A DNA stretch of 64,000 nt from Mangrovibacter plantisponsor (GTDB lineage: Bacteria > Pseudomonadota > Gammaproteobacteria > Enterobacterales > Enterobacteriaceae): assembly GCF_003182475.1 (NCBI RefSeq), contig NZ_QGTS01000002.1, forward strand, positions 62,001 to 126,000, written 5' to 3'. Made by a program: the position numbers and the translations under genes. Shown here piece after piece: positions 34,712 through 43,704 of the stretch. Position 1 is the stretch's first letter, and every line of letters begins with the position of its first letter. The notes under the pieces were generated by a model that ran no database searches, was not told the DNA's origin, and worked only from the letters and a program-made list of their open reading frames with translations.

Positions 34712-35641
34712 CTCCTCACGCGTTGGGGCGCAGTCTCCGCCACGATGGCTGACAACCCAGGCTGCCACTGCGTTGCCAAGCCTTACTGAATCAGCCAGAG
34801 TCCAACCCGCGGCAAGGCCCGCCAGCGTTCCTCCTGCATGGCTGTCGCCTGCGCCGATAGTATCCACAACGGTTGCCTGAAATGCCGGAACATAGCCTGA
34901 TTCAGTGCCGTCGTACCAGGTGGCGCCTTCTTTGTCATGGCGAACAATCAGTGCAGAGGCAAACCGTTGCTGCCATGCCTCTCCCAGTTGTTCCTCCGCC
35001 ACACCCAGGCGCCCGGCGGCAATCTGCGCTTCCTGGCGGTTCAGCGAAACTATGGGGCGGCAGGCCATAATCCGTGCCATCAGCGCATCAGAGATATCGG
35101 CAAGACGCGGGCCGAAATCAATAAACGCGGTTACATCCGGCAATCCTTCCAGCCAGCTCGTCAACAGTTCACCGCACGGCGATACCAGTTGATATCCGGA
35201 AAGATAAACCAGGCTGCCTGGGGGCACATCGAGTTGAGCCAGCCACGCTGGTTGCCACTGGTTTTCTACGCCACTGAAGGACATAAATGTGCGTTCGCCG
35301 TCCGGCTCAACAAGTGCCAGGCACCAACCGTTATCACCCGTTTCAGCTTCTACCACGCTATGAAGACTCTGCTTTGCCATTGCGTTGCGAATGATATCGG
35401 CCCACACGCCGTGCCCCACGGGCAGGGCATTTTGCGCGGCAATACCCAGCCGTTTCAGGGCGATGGCGATATTCAGTGCACAGCCACCAATATTAACCCC
35501 TTGTTGTTTTAGCTCGATATCGCAACCGCTCCACGGTAAAGCCCAGGCGTCCGCAATCACGTCAATGACTGCGGCACCCAGCACAGTAAGCGGGCGTGTG
35601 GCGTGCAGTGTTTCAAGCTGGTGGGCAAAACCTGAATTCAT
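34685..35641 (-). CDS. yegV: PfkB-family sugar/nucleoside kinase YegV
   Basis: The protein has 318 residues from ATG 35641. That start is chosen over a longer frame because AGGGAGG precedes it and it overlaps the yegU stop as ATGA. PfkB signatures are the N-terminal GCALNIAIALKRLGI (substrate and lid region) and the C-terminal DTIGAGDSHAGGTLAGL with the catalytic Asp in GAGD. It likely phosphorylates a ribose-like sugar or nucleoside imported by YegT. It is last in the yegT-yegU-yegV operon and converges on yegW. Confidence 0.88.
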   Translation of the reverse strand: MNSGFAHQLETLHATRPLTVLGAAVIDVIADAWALPWSGCDIELKQQGVNIGGCALNIAIALKRLGIAAQNALPVGHGVWADIIRNAMAKQSLHSVVEAETGDNGWCLALVEPDGERTFMSFSGVENQWQPAWLAQLDVPPGSLVYLSGYQLVSPCGELLTSWLEGLPDVTAFIDFGPRLADISDALMARIMACRPIVSLNRQEAQIAAGRLGVAEEQLGEAWQQRFASALIVRHDKEGATWYDGTESGYVPAFQATVVDTIGAGDSHAGGTLAGLAAGWTLADSVRLGNAVAAWVVSHRGGDCAPTREELLLAHKDV

Positions 35642-36642
35642 ACATCCTCCCTTTGCTCCCGATAGCGCAACAGTGCAGCGCAATACCTGGTGAAATCGAG
35701 CTGATTAACAGCGTCGAGTTCAGATTTAAGGGACGGGTTAATCGCCTGTACCCCGTGCAACGCGCCGCAAATGGCGGTTGCCATTGCGCCAATGGTGTCT
35801 GTATCGCCGCCCAGGTTGGCGCATAAAACTGCGCAGCGGTTCGGGTCGGTTCCGGCCAGCTCCACCATTGCAATGGCTGCCGGAACGGATTCGATGGTGT
35901 TGGTACCGGCACCAACCAACTGATAAACCTGTTCGCTGGCGGATTCAGTACCGTTTGCTTCGCGGACGGTTTTGAGTGCCAGTTCCAGGCGGGCCGCCAG
36001 TGATGGGCTGAAAGTAGTTGGTTTGGCTTCCTGCGCATAACGGGCGATACCGGGCAGAGCATCAGCAATGCTTTGCCAGCTTTCACCGTCAATAGCGCGG
36101 GAAACCGCCCAGGCAACTACTACAGCACCGGCAATCGCCAGGTCGGATTTATGCGTTGGGCTGGAGGCCAGAGCCACCTGGTCAACAAACTGTGCCAGAT
36201 GGGTGGCCGGTAACAGGCAACCCAATGGTGAAGCACGCATCGCTGCGCCGTTGGTCACACCGTTGTTTTCCAGCTCGCTCACTGGTTTCCCGTCACGAAT
36301 GGCGTTCAGTGCAATTTTAGAGGTTGGGCCTAATACATTTTTGTTAAAGGCGTCGAATGATTCTGCCCAGCGCAAAATATGCTTGCCGATGACATCGGCG
36401 TTGATCTGCCCGTCACATTCAATAATGGCATCAGCCAGGCAAAGCGCCATGGAGGTGTCGTCAGTAAACTCAGCCTGGTTAAAATAGCAGGCTGCATTGT
36501 TCTCTGCGGGGCCAGGTAAAAAGCGGTCGATCCAGCCAAAGTGCGCTTTGACACGCTTTCTTGGCCACAGCTCAGACGGCATGCCCATCGCATCCCCTAA
36601 CGCCTGCCCATAAAGAGCACCGAGAACACGTTCTTGTTTCAT
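35638..36642 (-). CDS. yegU: ADP-ribosylglycohydrolase family protein YegU
   Basis: The 334 residues belong to the DraG-type ADP-ribosylglycohydrolase fold. GALYGQALGDAMGMPSE is at the start, FTDDTSMALCLADAI holds the first Mg ligands (Thr-Asp-Asp), and GGDTDTIGAMATAICGALHG holds the C-terminal Asp ligands. Members remove ADP-ribose from proteins or small molecules, or hydrolyse related N-glycosides. With a nucleoside-type transporter and PfkB kinase as partners, cleavage of an imported nucleoside-like compound is plausible. It overlaps yegT and yegV by four bases each. Confidence 0.88.
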   Translation of the reverse strand: MKQERVLGALYGQALGDAMGMPSELWPRKRVKAHFGWIDRFLPGPAENNAACYFNQAEFTDDTSMALCLADAIIECDGQINADVIGKHILRWAESFDAFNKNVLGPTSKIALNAIRDGKPVSELENNGVTNGAAMRASPLGCLLPATHLAQFVDQVALASSPTHKSDLAIAGAVVVAWAVSRAIDGESWQSIADALPGIARYAQEAKPTTFSPSLAARLELALKTVREANGTESASEQVYQLVGAGTNTIESVPAAIAMVELAGTDPNRCAVLCANLGGDTDTIGAMATAICGALHGVQAINPSLKSELDAVNQLDFTRYCAALLRYREQREDV

Positions 36643-37916
36643 TTAACTTCCCCTTGTGTCAGCGCGTTATCGCTATCAACCACCTCAATTGCGGTGATCT
36701 CTTTATCCGATTCGCGGAAAAACAGCATAAATAGTATGGCTATCACGGCAATCATGACTGCGCCGAATGTCCACATCCCGGCCCAGTTGAAGGTCAACCC
36801 ATTCACTGGCTCGTGGTATGCGAACATTTTCTCCATCATCACACCACCCAGTCGGTAACCCAGCAGGCTGCCAAAGCCCTGGCAACACAGCGTAATCAAA
36901 CCCTGTGCGGCAGTTCGCATATGTACCGGCGCTTTTTTATCCACATAGATGTACGCCGTTACGTAGTAGAAGTCATAACTCACGCCGTGTAACAAGATGC
37001 CGAGGAACAGCAGTGCATAGGTGAAGTATTGCTCTGCGCCACCGTAGACAAAGAAACCATAGCGAATAGCCGCAGTGATAAGGCCCAGCAGTAAGACCTT
37101 CTTAATACCAAAGCGATTGGTGAAGAATGGCAGCGCCAGCATAAAGAAGATTTCTGAGAACTGGCCAAGCGTCATCCAGCCGGTGGCGTTTTTCATGCCT
37201 ACTTCTGTGAGATAACCGTTGGCAAAGATGTAGTAAAACGCCAGCGGCATTGCGAACAGGAACGAGCAGAAGAAGAACACCAGGAAGTTTTTGTCACGCA
37301 GAAGGATCAGTGCATCCAGCCCGAGCATCACTTTGAAATCCAGCTTGCCGGTGCTCTTTGGTGGCGTATTCGGCAGGAACAGGGCAAAAACACCAAGCAA
37401 CGCGGAGCTTCCTGCGGTCATCAGCAAGGGGACATTGGTATCCGAAATGTCGTTATAGCCCAACATCTGCGGCAGGAAGCCGCATGCCAGCCCGGAGGCT
37501 ATCCAGCCTATGGTTCCCATCACACGAATGCGTGGGAAGTCGGCCTCCACGTCATCCACGTTGGCAAAAGCGATGCTGTTGGTTAGTGCGATGGTAGGCA
37601 TATACGTCAGCGAGTAAGCCAGCAGTAACGGGAAGAAGCTACTGAACTGGGTTTGCTGTGCGGCGAAGTACATCAGTACGGCACCAGCAAACATCAATAA
37701 CGCCAGCACTTTCTGCGCTGCGAAGAAGCGGTCGGTCAGTGAACCGACCAGGATAGGCGAGAGGATTGCAGCAATAGCAGTGCAGGCATATGACCAGCCA
37801 ATTTCACCTGCGGTAAAGCCGCTTTTACTGAGCCATAACCACAGTGGCACAAACCACGCGCCCCAGATAAACCATTCAACAAACATCATGAATGACAGTT
37901 GGACTTTGGTTTTCAT
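36639..37916 (-). CDS. yegT: Nucleoside-type MFS transporter YegT
   Basis: The 425-residue membrane protein has about 12 hydrophobic segments and the NupG/XapB-like start KVQLSFMMFVEWFIWGAWFVPLW. Further marks are GWSYACTAIAAILSPILVGSLTDRFFA and, in the second half, LLHGVSYDFYYVTAYIYVD. This is the nucleoside:proton symporter family in the inner membrane. First gene of yegTUV; ATGA overlap with yegU. Tandem AATACC repeats upstream of its start are a candidate YegW operator. Confidence 0.88.
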   Translation of the reverse strand: MKTKVQLSFMMFVEWFIWGAWFVPLWLWLSKSGFTAGEIGWSYACTAIAAILSPILVGSLTDRFFAAQKVLALLMFAGAVLMYFAAQQTQFSSFFPLLLAYSLTYMPTIALTNSIAFANVDDVEADFPRIRVMGTIGWIASGLACGFLPQMLGYNDISDTNVPLLMTAGSSALLGVFALFLPNTPPKSTGKLDFKVMLGLDALILLRDKNFLVFFFCSFLFAMPLAFYYIFANGYLTEVGMKNATGWMTLGQFSEIFFMLALPFFTNRFGIKKVLLLGLITAAIRYGFFVYGGAEQYFTYALLFLGILLHGVSYDFYYVTAYIYVDKKAPVHMRTAAQGLITLCCQGFGSLLGYRLGGVMMEKMFAYHEPVNGLTFNWAGMWTFGAVMIAVIAILFMLFFRESDKEITAIEVVDSDNALTQGEVK

Positions 37917-37953
37917 TGTTTAATCCTTCATGTCAGATAGGGTACTCCTTTAA

Positions 37954-37987
37954 AATACCATTCAATAATACCTTTGAAATACCTTTG
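37954..37987 (-). promoter_or_regulatory. Tandem repeats upstream of yegT, candidate YegW operator
   Basis: AATACC occurs at 37954-37959, 37967-37972 and 37978-37983; the last two extend to AATACCTTTG with an 11-base period, close to one helical turn. On the minus strand this reads as repeated GGTATT just upstream of the yegT ribosome site. GGTAC at 37941-37945 gives a further inverted half. Position and period suit binding of a GntR/HutC dimer. Confidence 0.4.
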
Positions 37988-38343
37988 TGATGATTACTTG
38001 ATCAGTGTAACAGTTTTGTTGTACACAAATCGGCCGGTGGTGTGTGTCGAAAGCAAGGCTGCACGCTGGAGAAGCTGTTCCATTCGGTGTGCACCCATAT
38101 TGGTTTTGTGAGAGAGGAACACGAGAGAGGTAAACCAGCACTTCCCCCTGAAACCAGGGCTAACGGGAAGTTACAGGATGTCATTTTTACACAAGGGGCT
38201 CCCCTGAAAATCTGCTACGGTTATATTTCTCAGCGAATGATGAGCCGGGTTCAGGCTGCTCCTGGCAGTGAATTCTTCTGCGGTAAGGCGGCTTGTTTCA
38301 GGCATTGTTCGCTGGCAAACAGAGACAAATAATGGAGTTTATG
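37988..38343 (+). other. Intergenic region between yegT and fbaB
   Basis: About 350 bases between divergent genes. It holds the yegT promoter side and the fbaB leader. The fbaB ribosome site is GGAG at 38334-38337. No clear Cra (FruR) palindrome, riboswitch or small gene was seen by eye. Confidence 0.4.
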
Positions 38344-39396
38344 ATGACCGATATTATTCAGTTTCTTGGAAATGACGCCGATAACCTGCTGCAACACCGT
38401 TGTATGACGATTTCCGCCGAACAACTTTACCTGCCCGGCCCGGATTATGTGGACCGGGTTATGGTGGACAACAACCGCCCACCGGCTGTACTGCGTAACA
38501 TGCAGACGCTCTATAACACAGGCCGCCTGGCCGGCACCGGCTACTTGTCGATACTGCCGGTTGACCAGGGTATTGAGCATTCGGCCGGTGCGTCATTTGC
38601 TGCCAACCCTCTCTATTTCGATCCCAAAAACATTGTGGAACTGGCGATTGAAGCCGGTTGCAACTGTGTGGCTTCCACTTATGGTGTGCTGGCTTCGGTT
38701 TCCCGCCGTTATGCTCACCGCATTCCATTTCTGATGAAGCTGAACCATAACGAAACCCTGAGCTACCCAACGACTTATGACCAGACGCTGTACGCAAGCG
38801 TAGAGCAGGCATTTAATCTGGGGGCGGTAGCGGTAGGGGCTACGATTTACTTTGGTTCAGAAGAGTCCCGCCGCCAGATAGAAGAAATCTCTGCGGCATT
38901 TGAGCGTGCCCATGAACTGGGGCTGGTGACGGTGCTGTGGGCTTATTTGCGTAACCCGGCATTCAAAAAAGATGGCGTGGATTACCATGCCAGCGCCGAC
39001 CTTACCGGCCAGGCGAACCACATCGCAGCCACTATTGGGGCTGATATAGTTAAGCAGAAAATGGCTGAAAATAATGGCGGCTACAAAGCTGTTAATTTTG
39101 GTTACACCGACGAACGCGTCTACAGCAAACTCACCACGGAAAACCCCATAGACCTGGTACGTTACCAACTGGCGAATTGCTACATGGGCCGTGCCGGGTT
39201 AATTAACTCAGGTGGCGCCGCGGGTGGCGAAACAGATTTCGCTGATGCGGTGCGCACCGCCGTTATTAACAAGCGTGCTGGTGGTATGGGGTTAATTCTG
39301 GGGCGTAAAGCGTTTAAAAAATCCATGGCCGACGGGGTAAAACTGATTAATGCCGTGCAGGACGTGTACCTCAGTAAACAGGTCACTATTGCCTGA
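38344..39396 (+). CDS. fbaB: Class I fructose-bisphosphate aldolase (DhnA type)
   Basis: The protein has 350 residues from ATG 38344, the same length and N-terminus as E. coli FbaB ([20 protein letters not shown]). An in-frame extension to 38293 and ATG 38341 are less likely because GGAG is best spaced for 38344. It is nearly identical to E. coli in [30 protein letters not shown] with the Schiff-base region, [29 protein letters not shown] and [13 protein letters not shown]. The enzyme cleaves fructose-1,6-bisphosphate by a lysine Schiff base and serves mainly gluconeogenic growth. Confidence 0.95.
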   Translation: MTDIIQFLGNDADNLLQHRCMTISAEQLYLPGPDYVDRVMVDNNRPPAVLRNMQTLYNTGRLAGTGYLSILPVDQGIEHSAGASFAANPLYFDPKNIVELAIEAGCNCVASTYGVLASVSRRYAHRIPFLMKLNHNETLSYPTTYDQTLYASVEQAFNLGAVAVGATIYFGSEESRRQIEEISAAFERAHELGLVTVLWAYLRNPAFKKDGVDYHASADLTGQANHIAATIGADIVKQKMAENNGGYKAVNFGYTDERVYSKLTTENPIDLVRYQLANCYMGRAGLINSGGAAGGETDFADAVRTAVINKRAGGMGLILGRKAFKKSMADGVKLINAVQDVYLSKQVTIA

Positions 39397-39433
39397 GCCG
39401 TTTACATTCAAAACAAGATAACTTTTATTGAAA

Positions 39434-39458
39434 GCGCCCCGGTAAGATGCCGGGGCGC
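39434..39458. terminator. Two-way terminator between fbaB and yegS
   Basis: GCGCCCCGG (39434-39442) pairs with CCGGGGCGC (39450-39458) around a seven-base loop, between the converging stops of fbaB (39396) and yegS (39466). On the minus side the sequence after the stem is TTTCAATAAAAG; on the plus side TATTATTT follows soon after. Confidence 0.7.
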
Positions 39459-39465
39459 GCTGGTA

Positions 39466-40365
39466 TTATTTCAGTAACGGGCAGTCCGGGGGCAGGCGGC
39501 AGAAAACAGCGCCTGGTTTCACCACCAGGGAAAACTGGTTACCGCTGATTGGCTCACCATCCAGGTTAAACGTCATGGTGTGTTCAGCCCGGATTTCAAA
39601 CCAGCTGCCGCTGGCTTCTATCATATGTTCTTCATCTTCACTGCGTGCCAGAGTGCTGAGCAGGGTGGGAACCAGAGACTCCCCGGTAAAAATACGCAGG
39701 TTCAGCATACCGTCGTTAATTAACGCTCCCGGGCAAAGTAACTGCCCGCCACCGGCCTGGCGGCCATTACCTATCCCCATAATCAGAGCATCACCTTCCC
39801 AGAGAAAATCGCCACTGCGAATTTCGCAATGATCCGGAGCCAGTTTATCCAGGCGCAGGATCCCATGGATCAGGTAGGAAACCCCACCGAAGGTTGCTTT
39901 CATGGTTTCCGGGGTATCGTTGGTCACTTTGGTACCGAACCCACCAGATGCCATATTAATAAAGCAGCGGCCACGGTTAACCTGGACCAGGTCAATCTGG
40001 CGCGGGCGGCCATTGATTGCCAGCATCAGTGCATTATTCAGGGCATCCGGGATCCCGGCCGCCGTGGCAAAATCATTAGCGGTTCCCAGCGGCAAAATTC
40101 CCAGGATTGGGCGTGATTTTTCTTCCAGCTTGTAAATACCATTGACCACTTCGTTCAGCGTACCGTCACCGCCCCCGGCAATGACGTTTTCGATTTTCAG
40201 GTGGTGAGCTTCATTAACAAACCGCTCTGCATCACCAAACTCCCAGGTCACACGGACGTGGAGATCAAACCCCCGTTCACGAAACTGATGAATGGTATCC
40301 CGTAAAATGGGATCATTAGCAAGTTTGCCATTAAGAATTAGCATGGAAGAGGCAAGTGTTTTCAT
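39466..40365 (-). CDS. yegS: Lipid kinase YegS
   Basis: The protein has 299 residues from ATG 40365 ([19 protein letters not shown]), equal in length to E. coli YegS; the longer frame from 40395 is not supported by homology. It has the diacylglycerol/sphingosine-kinase-like [15 protein letters not shown] nucleotide motif, [16 protein letters not shown], the [13 protein letters not shown] region and the C-terminal [21 protein letters not shown] and FNLDGEPI. E. coli YegS phosphorylates phosphatidylglycerol in vitro. It converges with fbaB; the P2-like att repeat lies about 90 bases upstream of its start. Confidence 0.93.
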   Translation of the reverse strand: MKTLASSMLILNGKLANDPILRDTIHQFRERGFDLHVRVTWEFGDAERFVNEAHHLKIENVIAGGGDGTLNEVVNGIYKLEEKSRPILGILPLGTANDFATAAGIPDALNNALMLAINGRPRQIDLVQVNRGRCFINMASGGFGTKVTNDTPETMKATFGGVSYLIHGILRLDKLAPDHCEIRSGDFLWEGDALIMGIGNGRQAGGGQLLCPGALINDGMLNLRIFTGESLVPTLLSTLARSEDEEHMIEASGSWFEIRAEHTMTFNLDGEPISGNQFSLVVKPGAVFCRLPPDCPLLK

Positions 40366-40453
40366 GGCTTGTATTCCCTGTAAAGTGCTCCACACCCAAA
40401 GTGTAGTGCTATATAGAGATTGTTATCGTCAGAACAGCCTGAAAACTGGAGGG

Positions 40454-40474
40454 AAAAATAAGCCTGTGTAAGGG
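40454..40474 (+). repeat. Left copy of cyaR 3'-end direct repeat (att-like)
   Basis: The 21 bases differ at one position (T for C) from 43534-43554, the terminator end of cyaR, and have the same orientation. Shared core: AATAAGCCTGYGTAAGGG. This sequence is the known attachment core used by phage P2 at the cyaR site of E. coli. The match stops after AGGG, and the rest of cyaR is absent here, so it is a site copy and not a second gene. Confidence 0.75.
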
Positions 40475-40654
40475 TTTTAGTTATTTCTGCTATACACCAC
40501 CGGAAATGGTGCGATGCCCGCCATTGCGTGGTCTGCTACAACCGCTTTCACCGCACCATACAGGTATTAGATCCCGGGTAATGGTTTATGCTGTACATTC
40601 AGCAAACCGCATCCTTAAAGCCCGGTCAATCTATTGCCATTTAACAAATTTTTG

Positions 40655-41764
40655 TTATTTAAAGTCGCAGGCCATCATTTCCGTCACGCTTTGCCCGCGA
40701 GTTGAATCCACACACTTATCAATGTAAGACGTAAACTTGCGCGGAGCTGAAACACCCAGGTGGAGCAGTTGAGTATTGTCAAAAGTAACATTCAGGCGGG
40801 AGAACTGGCCATAGAGATTAATCGCTCTGAGTATAATCCTTTCATTGCACTCGCCGAAAAGTAATGGGAAGGATTTACGAATCCCCATAAAATACCCCAT
40901 ATCCACCATACGATAATTATCTGCTACCGGTTCCGTCCCCCCGGCCTGGGCCATCGCCTGGTCTATTTCAGCAAAATTTACACTGTATTCCGGCCCTGCT
41001 GAAATATGGTATATTTCGTTTTTGACATTTTCATTTTCTGTTAATGCCAGTAACGCTTCAGCACAAAAATCAACCGGCACTACATCAATTCTGTCTTGCA
41101 AATTACACATAAACTTACCCAGAGTAAGTGCCATTTTAAACACCCAAAAAATACTGCTTGATGGCTGGCAACCTAACTCTGAATGACCAACAATAATTGA
41201 CGGTCGGGCAATTACTAACGGAAGTTCTGGTAACTCTTCACGCATTTTCCGTTCAATTGCTGCCTTGGCGCGAGTATAGTCAACAATATGTTGAGAATCG
41301 TCGGCTATGATGAGTGATTCTTTAATATTGTGCCCCGGTGTTGGCAAACAGGACATGGCGGTGCCAACATGCACAAAGCGCTGCAATGAAGCAATTTCTG
41401 ACATTCTTTTTGCGAAAGCAAAAGTACCTTCTACATTCACTTTCCAGATCAATGGGTTCTTACCAAACGATGCAACTGCTGCGCAGTTAATTACATGCGT
41501 GACTTCATTCAGATACGGGTTGTTCAGAAACAGCTCAGGTTGAGCTAAATCACCTTCAATAATATTACTACCAGTGAGTTGGCCGGTTATCTCAGGAGAA
41601 AGCCCAAAACGAGCAAGGTTATCTTGTACTCGTGTTAATGCCGGGTAGTTTTCTGCTGTTCTGGCTAATATTAAAATATCCTTAATATTATATTTTTTTA
41701 GCGCATAACTTAAAACACAGCCACCAAGAAACCCGGTGCAACCCGTTATCAATAATTTACCCAT
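40655..41764 (-). CDS. Extended SDR / NAD-binding-4 (thioester reductase-like) family protein
   Basis: The 369 residues begin with a Rossmann nucleotide-binding motif (LLITGCTGFLGGCVLSYAL). VTHVINCAAVASFGKN, VNVEGTFAFAKRM and the catalytic Tyr-x-x-x-Lys pair in VDYTRAKAAIERK follow, then IARPSIIVGHSELG. This pattern is that of the extended short-chain dehydrogenases related to fatty-acyl reductases and thioester-reductase domains. Substrate is not known: a carbonyl, acyl thioester or NDP-sugar are all possible. The protein is soluble and complete. It is one of two genes inside the 3.1-kb segment bounded by att-like repeats; codon use and base composition are more AT-rich than in the backbone. 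Confidence 0.75.
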   Translation of the reverse strand: MGKLLITGCTGFLGGCVLSYALKKYNIKDILILARTAENYPALTRVQDNLARFGLSPEITGQLTGSNIIEGDLAQPELFLNNPYLNEVTHVINCAAVASFGKNPLIWKVNVEGTFAFAKRMSEIASLQRFVHVGTAMSCLPTPGHNIKESLIIADDSQHIVDYTRAKAAIERKMREELPELPLVIARPSIIVGHSELGCQPSSSIFWVFKMALTLGKFMCNLQDRIDVVPVDFCAEALLALTENENVKNEIYHISAGPEYSVNFAEIDQAMAQAGGTEPVADNYRMVDMGYFMGIRKSFPLLFGECNERIILRAINLYGQFSRLNVTFDNTQLLHLGVSAPRKFTSYIDKCVDSTRGQSVTEMMACDFK

Positions 41765-42374
41765 TTTTTGCTATCGCTTTGATTAATAAATTAACACACT
41801 GCCCATTACGAAATGTAATTGTCAGTAATATGGACACACTGCCGTGGACATGCTATCCACAGGATATTAAAGGTTTTTTAACTGGCTGTGGCCAGATGCA
41901 ACACTTTAAACACCCAGAAAACTGTTCTGCCAGCTCACATTCAGAAAAGTAGAAAACAATAAGACTGTCTGTTAGAAGAAAGAAACTTATCTCCTGTGAA
42001 AAGCACGAATTGTTCATACCAAAATAAATTACTCGCCCATCAGGTTATTCGCAACAAATAACAGTTGGGGAAAGTTAAACGGCAGCTTAACAAAACGATT
42101 TTTCTTTTAAAAAATGGATGCCAACAGAATGCAAGAGGAAAAGTATTGCAATTTAATATAATGATGAATGGCCGCGTGCCAGGTTGATGTGGCGGGAACA
42201 TGCTGTTCATCTCAATAAGTTACAAAGTATTTTCGGTGTACACACTTGTTTTCTTGCGCCAGAGCTAACTCACTGTTGAAATAACCCAAATCAGGGGTAG
42301 TATTCACGTAATACGTTTTCTCTCAGATGTGCGCATACTTTCAGCCATACATCTTCAGCATATTAAATACTGAG
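41765..42374. other. Gene-free AT-rich stretch within the cyaR-associated insertion
   Basis: About 610 bases contain no credible frame on either strand. Base composition is AT-rich with runs such as TTTTCTTTTAAAAAATGG near 42100. It may be decayed DNA of a former mobile element. No integrase remnant could be recognised by eye. Confidence 0.5.
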
Positions 42375-43064
42375 CTAAGCCAGAACCTGGCCTGCGAGTG
42401 TTCCTGCTCCCATGGATAAAGCCATTGCCATTGCGCTCCAGAAAGTGATTCTGAGCATTGCTTTCAGTGGAGAAGCCCTGCCCGCAACGGATGAAATATA
42501 CCCAAGGAAAGTCAGTGCGACGAGGGTGGAAAGAATGACAAACGGAAAAACCAGTGTGGATGGAGCCAGCCATGCAACGATTAAAGGCAACAGAGCACCT
42601 GCAGAAAAACTCGCCGCTGAAAAAATTGCTGCCTGCAGAGGACGTGCCGAATTCGTTTCTGTAAGCCCCAGCTCTTCACGGGAATGAGCATCAAGAGCAT
42701 CTTTTTCCATAAGTTGTAATGCCACCTTGTGAGCCAGAACTGGCTCAACACCACGCTGTATATACAAAGAAGTGAGTTCATGAACCTCGCCTTCATAGTC
42801 AGCCTGCAACTCCTTCTTCTCCTGCGCGAGAGCGGCACGCTCGGTGTCTGTCTGGGATGAAACTGAGACATATTCCCCTGTCGCCATCGACATGGCACCG
42901 GCAACAAGCCCGGCAATTCCTGCCAGTAAAATACCTGAAGATGAACTGCCTGCCGAAGCAATGCCAAGGACAAGACTTGCTGTTGACACGATGCCATCAT
43001 TTGCACCTAATACGGCAGCCCTTAGCCATCCCACTCGTTCGATACTGTGTCGTTCCAGATGCAT
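42375..43064 (-). CDS. VIT/CCC1 family iron/manganese transporter
   Basis: The 229 residues match the VIT1/CCC1 family. The first helix is RAAVLGANDGIVSTASLVLGIA, the second SSGILLAGIAGLVAGAMSMATGEYVSVSSQTDTE with the metal-site Met and Glu. A hydrophilic helical metal-binding insert (about 75-130, Glu-rich, ALAQEKKELQADYEGEVHEL) and three more membrane helices follow. These proteins are proton-driven exporters of Fe(II) or Mn(II) from the cytoplasm. It lies alone in the insertion at cyaR. TGATAATTAATATCA (43220-43234) upstream is a palindrome that could be a metal-regulator site. Confidence 0.88.
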   Translation of the reverse strand: MHLERHSIERVGWLRAAVLGANDGIVSTASLVLGIASAGSSSSGILLAGIAGLVAGAMSMATGEYVSVSSQTDTERAALAQEKKELQADYEGEVHELTSLYIQRGVEPVLAHKVALQLMEKDALDAHSREELGLTETNSARPLQAAIFSAASFSAGALLPLIVAWLAPSTLVFPFVILSTLVALTFLGYISSVAGRASPLKAMLRITFWSAMAMALSMGAGTLAGQVLA

Positions 43065-43531
43065 GTTGCAGTTTCCCTTTTAAGCGCTGATTAAACACCA
43101 CACATTACTAATATATAACAGGCTGTGCTGGCAAATAATTTATTCCCTCCGTATTAACCGCACATTAAGCCTGAATAGTTATGGGCACAATAACTTCTTT
43201 ATTGCCATAAAATATGAAGTGATAATTAATATCATGTTCATTCAACCAGAGCATGAAAGAGAAAGAGTATATTAAACAGGAAACAATTAATTTTATTTTC
43301 CCCCTGATTTAAATATGGCGCTTTGGTATGGCGCGTATGAAGGGAATATCACCATTCGCCAAATATTGTTCCGAATAGCCAGGCGATTTATAAAGCAGAC
43401 AGAAGCAGCATCAGGATGCCACAGGGGAGGGAATACAAAGGCACACCAGCGTTGTTATGCCAGACACAACAAGCCTGATACCGGCTATTCAGGTGGGTTA
43501 TACGCAGACGTTAGCTTTTAGTGGAGCACAT
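43065..43531. other. Intergenic region between VIT transporter and cyaR
   Basis: About 470 AT-rich bases. It holds the VIT gene promoter side, including the palindrome TGATAATTAATATCA at 43220-43234. A 68-codon frame (43315-43521) has no recognisable relative and no good ribosome site. The right att-like repeat begins directly after this region. Confidence 0.4.
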
Positions 43532-43618
43532 AAAAAAATAAGCCTGCGTAAGGGAGATTACACAGGCTAAGGAGGTGGTTCCTGGTACAACTAGCATTTA
43601 TGGGTTATGTTTTTCAGC
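43532..43618 (-). ncRNA. cyaR: Small regulatory RNA CyaR (RyeE)
   Basis: The minus strand reads GCTGAAAAACATAACCCATA, then the conserved unpaired seed ACCACCTCCTTAGCC, and ends in a terminator stem (GCCTGTGTAA / TTACGCAGGC) with seven T. The 87-base length equals E. coli CyaR. TATTAT at 43625-43630 is the -10, exactly 7-12 bases before the predicted first base 43618. CyaR is an Hfq-bound RNA, activated by cAMP-CRP in E. coli, that represses ompX, luxS and nadE mRNAs by pairing near their ribosome sites. It lies beside yegQ as in E. coli. Confidence 0.95.
43534..43554 (+). repeat. Right copy of att-like repeat, inside the cyaR terminator
   Basis: Same-strand partner of 40454-40474 with 20 of 21 bases equal. 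The two copies bound about 3.06 kb carrying the SDR and VIT genes. The right copy continues as GAGATTA into intact cyaR, as expected if the element inserted at the 3' end of the RNA gene and restored it. Confidence 0.75.
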
Positions 43619-43704
43619 GTGCTAATAATATCCATATTAAACCGTCACGTATGTGATCCAGTTCTAAGGTTAGCACGCTGGTATACATGAACACCCGTTG
43701 GCTG

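Noticed and set aside
40454-40480. A second cyaR gene or sRNA near yegS
   Set aside because: Only 21 bases of the terminator end match; seed, 5' region and pairing stem strand are missing. It is better explained as an att repeat.
43315-43521. 68-codon frame between VIT and cyaR
   Set aside because: No ribosome site or relatives; it lies in AT-rich decayed-looking DNA.
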